Shown here piece by piece: positions 1 to 4,588 of a DNA stretch of 5,032 nucleotides. A model generated the notes under the pieces. It worked only from the letters and a program-made list of their open reading frames with translations. It was not told the DNA's origin and searched no databases. The DNA is taken from positions 1 to 5,032 of the forward strand of contig CALEPT010000200.1 in the NCBI GenBank assembly GCA_937910385.1, written 5' to 3'. Each line of letters begins with the position of its first letter. The first letter of the stretch is position 1. The stretch is from an uncultured Ruminococcus sp. GTDB lineage: Bacteria > Bacillota > Clostridia > Oscillospirales > Ruminococcaceae. Position numbers and translations under genes: made by a program.

Positions 1-97
1 TTCGGAGGAGCTTTGGCTGAATACGGTTGAGAACGTGAGGGTTGAGAGAGATGGGCTGGTATTCATTTTCAAGGACGGGACGGAAGTGAGGGTGTAA
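1..97 (+). CDS. C-terminal end of a probable large serine recombinase (5' end outside window)
   Basis: The first complete codon is at base 2, and the frame reads 31 residues to a TAA at 95-97. The readable tail is SEELWLNTVENVRVERDGLV followed by FIFKDGTEVRV. The pattern '(F)xEELWxxxVexVxVxxDGxxxFxFKDGTEV' is typical of the extreme C-terminus of large serine recombinases (resolvase/recombinase family) of Firmicutes integrative elements and Tn4451-type transposons. These enzymes cut and rejoin DNA at att sites to excise or integrate an element. None of the catalytic domain lies in the window, so the call rests on this short tail alone. Other frames across 1-97 are broken by stops. The gene ends just before a strong terminator and is transcriptionally separate from the next gene. 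Another protein with a similar beta-hairpin tail cannot be excluded. Confidence 0.6.
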   Translation, partial: SEELWLNTVENVRVERDGLVFIFKDGTEVRV

Positions 98-110
98 GAA
101 AGATTAGTAT

Positions 111-176
111 GGGGCTGCGGCTGCCAGAGTGATTTACTGTGATTCACTTTGACAGTTGCAGCCCCTGTTTTTTTTT
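111..176 (+). terminator. Strong rho-independent terminator after the recombinase-like gene
   Basis: The left arm (111-132, beginning GGGGCTGC) pairs with the right arm (144-165, ending GCAGCCCC). The stem is about 22 bp with three G-U wobbles, one C-A mismatch and an 11-base loop. A run of nine T (168-176) follows after two bases. The T run is on the plus strand, so it ends the upstream recombinase-like transcript and insulates the next gene. Confidence 0.9.
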
Positions 177-184
177 ATTCTCTA

Positions 185-213
185 TTGACTATTTGCACGA
201 AATATGATAGAAT
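185..213 (+). promoter_or_regulatory. Sigma-A promoter of the dockerin-LRR gene
   Basis: The -35 TTGACT (185-190) and -10 TAGAAT (208-213) are separated by exactly 17 bases. A TGA directly before the -10 (205-207) makes it an extended -10. It starts nine bases after the upstream terminator's T run and 84 bases before the chosen start codon, giving a 5' leader of about 75 bases. That leader contains a weak six-base inverted repeat (GATTCA 233-238 / TGAATC 250-255) of unknown meaning. Confidence 0.8.
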
Positions 214-282
214 ATTGTTAGATTAAGTGCCAGATTCAATGGCGACTTGTGAATCAATACTGAAACGCAGGATGCCCATACG

Positions 283-290
283 AAGGAGGA
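283..290 (+). promoter_or_regulatory. Ribosome binding site fixing the LRR gene start at 297
   Basis: AAGGAGGA at 283-290 is a near-perfect Shine-Dalgarno. It abuts the in-frame GTG at 291, which is therefore too close to serve as start. The ATG at 297 sits seven bases after GGAGG, the ideal spacing. A second ATG at 300 is possible but would change only one residue. Confidence 0.85.
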
Positions 291-296
291 GTGACT

Positions 297-2870
297 ATGA
301 TGTTCAAACGTGCAATAGCAGCTACACTCACATTGTGTATGGCGGCAGGGTTTATTGGCTATATACCTGCAATGCCAGTTCTCACACTGACAACTTTTGC
401 GGAGGAAACCGTCTCTGCAGACGGCTTTGAGTTTTTGCTGTATGACGATCACGCAGAGGTCATAAGCTGCAGCTCTATGTTCGCTCTGTATGTCACATTG
501 CCGGCTGAAGTGAACGGACGTCCGCTGACACACATCGGCGTGAATGCCTTTGCAGGGCATAATGAGATGGGCGGTATTGTGATTCCCGATACTGTGACGA
601 GCATCGGCGCAGGGGCATTCAACGGCTGCTCGAACCTTGGTCAGATCGAGATTCCTCCCAGTGTGACCGAAATTGACGGTTCCGCATTCTGGGGGACAAA
701 ATGGTATGCGCAGCAGCTTGAGGGCGTCACCTTTGTCATGGTCAACGGTATTCTGGTTGATGCCCATACCGAAGAAGTTCTTTCTTCGGAGGTGATCTCA
801 ATCCCGGACGGTATCACCCATATCGGCGGTCATGCTTTTTCGGATTGTGATATGTTGACCAAGATCGACATTCCGGACAGTGTGACCAATATCGGAGATC
901 ATGCGTTTTCGGGCTGCGGCAAGCTGACTGAGATCCATATACCGGATGCCACAACGGAAATTGGACAAGGTGCGTTCGAAGGCTGCTCCGCATTGACAGA
1001 GGTCACGCTTCCGGACGGGCTCTCCGAGATCAGGAATGATACATTTTATGCGTGTACCGGTCTGGAACATATCCACATTCCCTCAGGCGTTACAAGTATC
1101 GGCAGCAGAGCTTTTGAATCATGCTCACTGACGACCGCAGAACTGCCGGACGGTCTGACGATGATCGGAGAGGAAGCATTCATGAATTGTGATATGACAA
1201 CTCTGACGCTTCCTGACACGATCACAGAGATCGGCAGATCCGCTTTCCGAAATTGTTCTTCTTTAACATCAGCAAAGCTCCCCGATGGTCTGACAGTTAT
1301 TCCTGCGCTTTTCATGAACAACTGCTACCGGCTACAGGAGGTTGATTTCCCGAAGGAACTGGTGTATATCGGAGATGGTGCCTTTACCGGCACTGCCCTT
1401 TGTTTCCTGACACTTCCTGATGGACTACGTTCAATCGGAGAGGAGGCGTTTTCCTCATGGGATATGACAGCATCTGAGATCACACTTCCGGATTCGGTCG
1501 ATACGATTGGAAAAAATGCTTTTGCAGACTGTATCGCATTAGAAACACTCAAGCTGTCGGCGGCACTGACTGAGATCCCCGAAAAAATGTGCTACCGCTG
1601 CACTGGACTGAAATCTGTGACGATTGGTGACCGCGTGATGAGTATTGGCGAGGAAGCCTTTTATAAGTGCGAAAGCTTGGAGCAGGTTCATATTCCGGAC
1701 AGTGTTACAGTGATCGCCAGCTGTGCGTTTTATCGGTGTTCTTCCTTGTCAGATGTGACATTGTCGGCGGCTCTTGAATCGCTCGGCAGCAGTGCCTTTT
1801 CGGACACACCTTGGTTGGACTCCTTAACCGCAGAAAACGGACTTGTGATTATTGATGGAATCCTTATTGACGGACACGCTGCTGCAGGAGAGGTCGTGAT
1901 TCCCTCCGATGTGAGAATTATTACGGATAGTGCATTCGCTGGAAATGAAGATATCACCTCGGTCACAGTACCCGATTCTGTAGAAGCACTGGGGCAAGGC
2001 GTGTTCCGCTCCTGTGAACACCTGACCTCTGTGACGTTGGGAAACGGGATCGCCGCCATTCCGCCGAAAACATTTTATAATTGCTCAGAACTGATAGATG
2101 TTAAAACGGGTAATCGAGTAACTTTAATCGGAGAAAAGGCTTTTTATGCCTGCACTGCATTGAACGGCATCACGCTCCCGGATACTGTTGCAGTAATCGG
2201 TGATGAAGCGTTTTATGATTGTTCTGGCCTATCTGCGATCCGACTTCCGAATCTGCTCGAGACAATCGGGACAAATTCGTTCTTTGGCTGCGTTGGTCTG
2301 ACATCCGTAAAGATGCCCGACAATGTGACGGAGATCGGCGACTGGGCATTTCATAGATGCGATCACTTGACCAAAGTAGAGCTTGACGATAATCTGAGTC
2401 TAATAGGAGCTTGTGCATTCAGAGAGACTGCTGTCGAATCCGTTACAATTCCTGACAGCGTGAACAGGATCTCGGAATATGCGTTTGCACTTTGTGATTC
2501 CCTGACAGAGATCACAATATTGAATCCATACTGCACAATCGACGATTCATTTGGCGTTGGAGACGGGACATTATTCATCACTATCCCGACCGATTCTGTC
2601 ATCAAGGGCTATGATGGTTCTACTGCACAGGATTATGCCGATCATTACGGACAAACCTTCATCTCACTTGGACCAGCACCTGAATTATTAAAGGGCGACA
2701 TCAACGGAGACGGTGTTTTCAATGTATCCGATGTGGTTCTGCTTCAAAAATGGCTGCTTGCTGTTCCTAATACGCATCTTAAATACTGGAAGGCAGGGGA
2801 TCTTTGCGATGATAACAAGCTGAATGTGTTTGACCTGTGTTTGATGAAGCGAAAATTGATATACGGATAA
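297..2870 (+). CDS. Secreted BspA-type leucine-rich-repeat protein with C-terminal type I dockerin
   Basis: An 857-residue exported protein. Residues 1-35 form a signal peptide: MMFKR, a hydrophobic stretch, and probable cleavage after TTFA. About residues 76-735 hold some 27 LRR_5/BspA repeats of the form 'LPdgvtxIGxxAFxxCxxL', such as HIPSGVTSIGSRAF and TLPDTVAVIGDEAF. Two longer inserted units contain NGILVD and DGILID. The stretch to about 790 (ILNPYC...GYDGSTAQDYADHYGQTF) is the usual cap of ruminococcal BspA proteins. Residues 800-857 are a dockerin with two calcium-loop repeats, GDINGDGVFNVSD and GDLCDDNKLNVFD. In the second loop, ligand position 3 is Cys837 instead of the usual Asn/Asp. 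Dockerins dock proteins to cohesin scaffoldins, and BspA repeats usually mediate binding to host or microbial surfaces. An adhesion or substrate-binding role at the cell surface is therefore likely, though its ligand is unknown. No catalytic domain is present. The gene has its own promoter and tandem TAA stops. Confidence 0.93.
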   Translation: MMFKRAIAATLTLCMAAGFIGYIPAMPVLTLTTFAEETVSADGFEFLLYDDHAEVISCSSMFALYVTLPAEVNGRPLTHIGVNAFAGHNEMGGIVIPDTVTSIGAGAFNGCSNLGQIEIPPSVTEIDGSAFWGTKWYAQQLEGVTFVMVNGILVDAHTEEVLSSEVISIPDGITHIGGHAFSDCDMLTKIDIPDSVTNIGDHAFSGCGKLTEIHIPDATTEIGQGAFEGCSALTEVTLPDGLSEIRNDTFYACTGLEHIHIPSGVTSIGSRAFESCSLTTAELPDGLTMIGEEAFMNCDMTTLTLPDTITEIGRSAFRNCSSLTSAKLPDGLTVIPALFMNNCYRLQEVDFPKELVYIGDGAFTGTALCFLTLPDGLRSIGEEAFSSWDMTASEITLPDSVDTIGKNAFADCIALETLKLSAALTEIPEKMCYRCTGLKSVTIGDRVMSIGEEAFYKCESLEQVHIPDSVTVIASCAFYRCSSLSDVTLSAALESLGSSAFSDTPWLDSLTAENGLVIIDGILIDGHAAAGEVVIPSDVRIITDSAFAGNEDITSVTVPDSVEALGQGVFRSCEHLTSVTLGNGIAAIPPKTFYNCSELIDVKTGNRVTLIGEKAFYACTALNGITLPDTVAVIGDEAFYDCSGLSAIRLPNLLETIGTNSFFGCVGLTSVKMPDNVTEIGDWAFHRCDHLTKVELDDNLSLIGACAFRETAVESVTIPDSVNRISEYAFALCDSLTEITILNPYCTIDDSFGVGDGTLFITIPTDSVIKGYDGSTAQDYADHYGQTFISLGPAPELLKGDINGDGVFNVSDVVLLQKWLLAVPNTHLKYWKAGDLCDDNKLNVFDLCLMKRKLIYG

Positions 2871-2871
2871 T

Positions 2872-2929
2872 AAAAGGCTGCGGTAAGACACTGTGAAGAT
2901 AATCACAGAGTCTCTACCGCAGCCGCTTT
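2872..2929. terminator. Hairpin terminator after the LRR gene, possibly bidirectional
   Basis: The left arm (2876-2896, beginning GGCTGCGGTA) pairs with the right arm (2903-2924, ending TACCGCAGCC). The first ten pairs are perfect and the rest have one bulge and one mismatch. The loop is six bases. The plus-strand tail GCTTTCATT is only weakly T-rich. On the minus strand the hairpin is followed by TTTTATTA, so it may stop transcription in both directions. It begins five bases after the LRR stop codon. Confidence 0.75.
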
Positions 2930-2986
2930 CATTATCCCCCTTCTTCATAATAACTCGCCATTTCCCAAAAACGCCATTAGCGGTAC

Positions 2987-3002
2987 TACATTTGAAAATG
3001 TA
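2987..3002. repeat. 16-bp near-palindrome, possible operator
   Basis: TACATTTGAAAATGTA has seven-base arms (TACATTT / AAATGTA) around a two-base centre. The dyad form suits a dimeric DNA-binding protein. No promoter or gene start adjoins it, so its role is unclear and chance in AT-rich DNA remains possible. Confidence 0.35.
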
Positions 3003-3077
3003 CAGTTTTTAAGCGAAAATCCCCCTCTCCAAAAATCCCGATTCTACGTGTTTTCTCCTGTTTTTGAACCCACCTGA

Positions 3078-3122
3078 GAGAAGTTTCGAGGAGTACAAAG
3101 AGAAGTTTCGGATTGTATCAAA
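3078..3122. repeat. Two imperfect 22-bp direct repeats (GAGAAGTTTCG)
   Basis: GAGAAGTTTCG occurs at 3078-3088 and 3100-3110, exactly 22 bases or two helical turns apart. Each copy is followed by a related tail (AGGAGTACAAA, then GATTGTATCAAA). The head-to-tail 22-base unit is the size of plasmid iterons, but only two copies are present. Confidence 0.55.
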
Positions 3123-3164
3123 ATATGGTAGCACAAGGATATGTAACCGTAGCTTTTGATACAA
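3113..3164. repeat. 11-bp perfect inverted repeat forming a long hairpin
   Basis: TTGTATCAAAA (3113-3123) is the exact reverse complement of TTTTGATACAA (3154-3164). A further inner pairing, TATGGT (3124-3129) with ACCGTA (3146-3151, one G-U pair), lies across a two-base bulge. The resulting stem-loop has about 17 pairs and overlaps the second GAGAAGTTTCG repeat's tail. No T run follows on either strand, so it is not a standard terminator. It may be a protein-binding dyad, a structured RNA or a recombination site. Confidence 0.5.
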
Positions 3165-3186
3165 ATAGAAACATTAAAACACGACG

Positions 3187-3228
3187 AAAACAGGGGCTTT
3201 TCCGAGCAGCAGCACTCAGAGAAGCCCC
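3187..3228 (-). terminator. Terminator-like hairpin, better oriented on the minus strand
   Basis: GGGGCTT (3193-3199) pairs perfectly with AAGCCCC (3222-3228). The stem continues inward to GAG/CTC with one wobble and one mismatch, leaving the loop CAGCAGCA. Read on the minus strand, it is followed by TGTTTTC (3192 down to 3186), a short U-tract. On the plus strand the sequence after it is TTAAAAATG. No minus-strand gene is visible just upstream (3230-3460), so the transcript it would stop is unknown. Confidence 0.45.
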
Positions 3229-3278
3229 TTAAAAATGTATGGAGTTGTATTTTGAATCACTAAAATTCATTCTGAAAG

Positions 3279-3406
3279 TGACACCCCCTGGGGTCAGTCC
3301 GACACCGCCTGACACCAGTCAGTGACACCCCTGCGGGTCGTTTTGACACCCCCTGACACCAGTCGGTGACACCCCCTACGGGTCGTTTTGACACCCCCTG
3401 ACACCG
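3279..3406. repeat. 44-bp tandem array of helically phased GACACC half-sites
   Basis: Nine exact GACACC hexamers start at 3280, 3301, 3311, 3324, 3345, 3355, 3368, 3390 and 3400. The spacings are 21, 10, 13, 21, 10, 13, 22 and 10, so the unit is 44 bases and is present almost three times (3279-3322, 3323-3366, 3367-3406). Within each 21/22-base gap lies an inverted, degenerate copy, GGGGTC or CGGGTC (3290, 3334, 3379). Each unit therefore reads forward, reverse, forward, forward at about 10-11-base steps. The third unit lacks only the flank after its last half-site. The arrangement fits multiple protein binding along one face of the helix, as in iterons, operators or partition sites. The array ends 56 bases before the -35 of the RHH-ATL gene. 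It lacks spacers, so it is not CRISPR. Confidence 0.85.
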
Positions 3407-3428
3407 CCTATGAGAATATCATGTTTTT

Positions 3429-3461
3429 GCCGTAAAATCGGGGATTTCAAGCTTTTACCGC
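3429..3461. repeat. Inverted repeat abutting the -35 of the RHH-ATL promoter
   Basis: GCCGTAAAA (3429-3437) and TTTTACCGC (3453-3461) are inverted copies with one mismatch and a 15-base spacer. The right arm ends at the base before the -35 hexamer. A protein bound here would touch the promoter, so it is a candidate operator or activator site. Confidence 0.4.
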
Positions 3462-3490
3462 TTGACTTTCTCTGCTTTTCATGGTATACT
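3462..3490 (+). promoter_or_regulatory. Strong sigma-A promoter of the RHH-ATL gene
   Basis: The -35 TTGACT (3462-3467) and -10 TATACT (3485-3490) have a 17-base spacer and a TGG extension before the -10 (3482-3484). Transcription should start near 3497, leaving a leader of about 43 bases. An upstream in-frame TTG at 3462 lies inside the -35 and cannot be the start codon. Confidence 0.88.
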
Positions 3491-3504
3491 GTCACACTAT
3501 AATC

Positions 3505-3517
3505 AAGCATTGTGCTT
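3505..3517. promoter_or_regulatory. Short inverted repeat near the transcription start, candidate operator
   Basis: AAGCA-TTG-TGCTT is a perfect five-base inverted repeat about 15 bases after the -10. RelB/DinJ antitoxins commonly repress their own promoters by binding small dyads there, so autoregulation is plausible. The repeat is short and could be chance. Confidence 0.35.
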
Positions 3518-3525
3518 AACAAAAA

Positions 3526-3531
3526 AGGAGA
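3526..3531 (+). promoter_or_regulatory. Ribosome binding site fixing the RHH-ATL start at 3540
   Basis: AGGAGA, preceded by an A-rich stretch, lies eight bases before the ATG at 3540. This supports the 225-residue form over a longer in-frame reading from a TTG at 3462. Confidence 0.85.
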
Positions 3532-3539
3532 GTGTCATA

Positions 3540-4217
3540 ATGAACAATCAGTCTTTAATCCAAGTACGAGTGGATTCAGATTTGAAAGATCAGGCCGCCG
3601 AGGTGTATGAACGAATTGGTATTGACATACCTACCGCTATTCGTATGTTCTTGAAAGCCTCCGTCAAAGAGCAGGGACTCCCATTCACACCAACTATGCG
3701 TGATGAAAACGAAGATAGCAGATATGACATCATTCTGGCAAGGCTGGGTAAGATAGAGGAGATGCTGTCAACGCAGCCGGTGCCCTCGGTCGCTCCCATA
3801 TCAGAACCGATTCCCGATACTAACAGTATTGTTGTCATGCCTCTTGAATACGGCATGGATATCCCTATGTCAATGTACATTCAGCTCATTTCCAAAGTGC
3901 CGTGTGGCTGCATTACCTGCTGGCGGGATATAAACGATTTTCTCGGTAAGCTGTATGGTAGATCCACTCAGGAACGCTCACGGAAAATGTATCCGCCGAC
4001 CGATCAAGATAACAACGCGATCCCTTACTGGAGAGTTGTTTCGGATAGAGGGGTTCTCCAAGGGTTTCAGAATATATCAAAAGAGGAACAGCGTGAACGG
4101 TTGACGCAGGAGGGGCTGTCGGTCATTCAGCGAGGCATGATTCAGGATTCTTTTAAGGTGAACAATTATAAAGCCTATTTATATGATTTCAGCTTATTGC
4201 GAATCATAAAAAAGTGA
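3540..4217 (+). CDS. RelB/DinJ-type ribbon-helix-helix domain fused to an alkyltransferase-like (ATL) domain
   Basis: A cytosolic protein of 225 residues, more than twice the usual length of RelB/DinJ antitoxins. Residues about 5-50 (IQVRVDSDLKDQAAEVYERI, then GIDIPTAIRMFLKASVKEQG) match the DinJ/RelB ribbon-helix-helix fold, whose beta strand contacts DNA. Residues 53-100 are a linker with a short helix and a Pro-rich stretch. Residues about 107-200 resemble the DNA-binding domain of MGMT/ATL proteins. ISKVPCGCITCWRDINDFLG (117-136) corresponds to the 'IPxGxVxTYxdIAxxlG' segment. IPYWRVVSDRGVLQG (161-175) lies where MGMT has 'IPCHRVV', and QRERLTQEGLSV (184-195) follows as expected. The acceptor Cys is replaced by Tyr, as in non-catalytic ATL proteins, which bind alkylated guanine and hand it to excision repair. 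No toxin gene follows. It is transcribed alone and converges on the minus-strand operon. I infer a DNA-binding regulator or lesion sensor; an orphan antitoxin is the alternative. Confidence 0.8.
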   Translation: MNNQSLIQVRVDSDLKDQAAEVYERIGIDIPTAIRMFLKASVKEQGLPFTPTMRDENEDSRYDIILARLGKIEEMLSTQPVPSVAPISEPIPDTNSIVVMPLEYGMDIPMSMYIQLISKVPCGCITCWRDINDFLGKLYGRSTQERSRKMYPPTDQDNNAIPYWRVVSDRGVLQGFQNISKEEQRERLTQEGLSVIQRGMIQDSFKVNNYKAYLYDFSLLRIIKK

Positions 4218-4232
4218 ATCCTCTCAGCCGCC

Positions 4233-4574
4233 TCATGATTTCTTTTCGTTTATCAGTTTGGTAATGCGTTCCAGCTCACCAGGATTCTGTTTCAGCCAAT
4301 CGTGCAACGTTTCGGGATCATGCAGCGGATCAATCGGCTCATCATCTTTGGGGGATGTTCTTGCTGCCGTGTCAGTATTGAATGTAAAGGTCATATCTGT
4401 ATACAGCGGCATATCCGGATTTCTTTCATCAGATACATCTATCGTATCTCCACCGAGCCGTAAACACTGAAGAATACCGATCCAAGCATTGTTGATGGGC
4501 GATTCATTAGGTCTTCCGCCCATATAGCTTGTAATCACCTTATTATCAGTTAGCGTAACTTTAAACAGTCCCAT
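4233..4574 (-). CDS. Small conserved-looking hypothetical protein downstream of RNA ligase
   Basis: A 113-residue protein I do not recognise. It begins MGLFKVTLTDNKVITSYMGG, which reads as a beta-rich N-terminal half with alternating hydrophobic strands (residues about 1-75). After a charged, Pro-rich hinge (SPKDDEPIDPLHDPE) comes a C-terminal helical segment (ETLHDWLKQNPGELERITKL) ending in EKKS. There is no signal peptide or membrane segment, so it is probably cytosolic. The start is the ATG at 4574, eight bases after AAGGAG; an in-frame TTG at 4592 lies upstream of that site and is rejected. It sits 14 bases after the RNA ligase stop, and its ribosome binding site lies entirely in that gap. 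Co-transcription and possible translational coupling are likely. A partner role for the ligase is guilt by association only. Its stop is 15 bases from that of the converging RHH-ATL gene. Confidence 0.75.
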   Translation of the reverse strand: MGLFKVTLTDNKVITSYMGGRPNESPINNAWIGILQCLRLGGDTIDVSDERNPDMPLYTDMTFTFNTDTAARTSPKDDEPIDPLHDPETLHDWLKQNPGELERITKLINEKKS

Positions 4575-4582
4575 AAAGCAGT

Positions 4583-4588
4583 CTCCTT
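4583..4588 (-). promoter_or_regulatory. Ribosome binding site of the small downstream gene
   Basis: AAGGAG on the minus strand (CTCCTT at 4583-4588) is eight bases before the ATG at 4574. It begins immediately after the ligase TGA (4591-4589), so ribosomes ending the ligase would land on it. Confidence 0.85.

Larger units (their letters stand above)
2930..3461. other. Gene-poor, repeat-rich intergenic region
   Basis: About 530 bases lie between the LRR terminator and the RHH-ATL promoter. I find no reading frame with both a ribosome binding site and recognisable protein sequence. The region contains, in order: a near-palindrome (2987-3002), two 22-bp direct repeats (3078-3122), an 11-bp inverted repeat (3113-3164), a terminator-like hairpin (3187-3228), a tandem GACACC array (3279-3406) and an inverted repeat abutting the next promoter (3429-3461). 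Dense repeats without coding resemble a plasmid or mobile-element control region such as an origin, partition or att locus. No replication gene is visible to confirm this. Confidence 0.6.

Noticed and set aside
291..296. GTG at 291 as start of the LRR gene
   Set aside because: It directly abuts the AAGGAGGA sequence; the ATG at 297 has proper spacing.
189..767. 192-codon minus-strand open frame antisense to the LRR gene start
   Set aside because: It lacks a ribosome binding site, overlaps the promoter and signal peptide of a clearly real gene, and encodes Cys/His-rich low-quality sequence with no recognisable domain. The other minus-strand frames across 798-2948 likewise mirror the LRR repeats.
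3125..3232. 35-residue open frame starting MVAQGYVTVAFDTNRN
   Set aside because: There is no ribosome binding site within reach, it overlaps two hairpins, and no family resemblance was noticed. It could still be a gene remnant.
3279..3406. CRISPR array
   Set aside because: The 44-bp units are contiguous with no unique spacers, only about three copies exist, and no cas genes are present.
3532..3537. GTGTCA beside the RHH-ATL start, the reverse complement of TGACAC found in the array
   Set aside because: A single hexamer match outside the array's spacing pattern is not enough to call another binding site.
3462..3539. 26-residue N-terminal extension of the RHH-ATL protein from a TTG at 3462
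   Set aside because: The TTG is part of the -35 hexamer and the stretch includes the -10 and transcription start. RHH homology begins only after the ATG at 3540.
4258..4470. Plus-strand open frame opposite the small hypothetical gene (and another at 4719-4919 opposite the RNA ligase)
   Set aside because: Both are Ser-rich shadow frames without ribosome binding sites, antisense to genes with good starts or conserved motifs.
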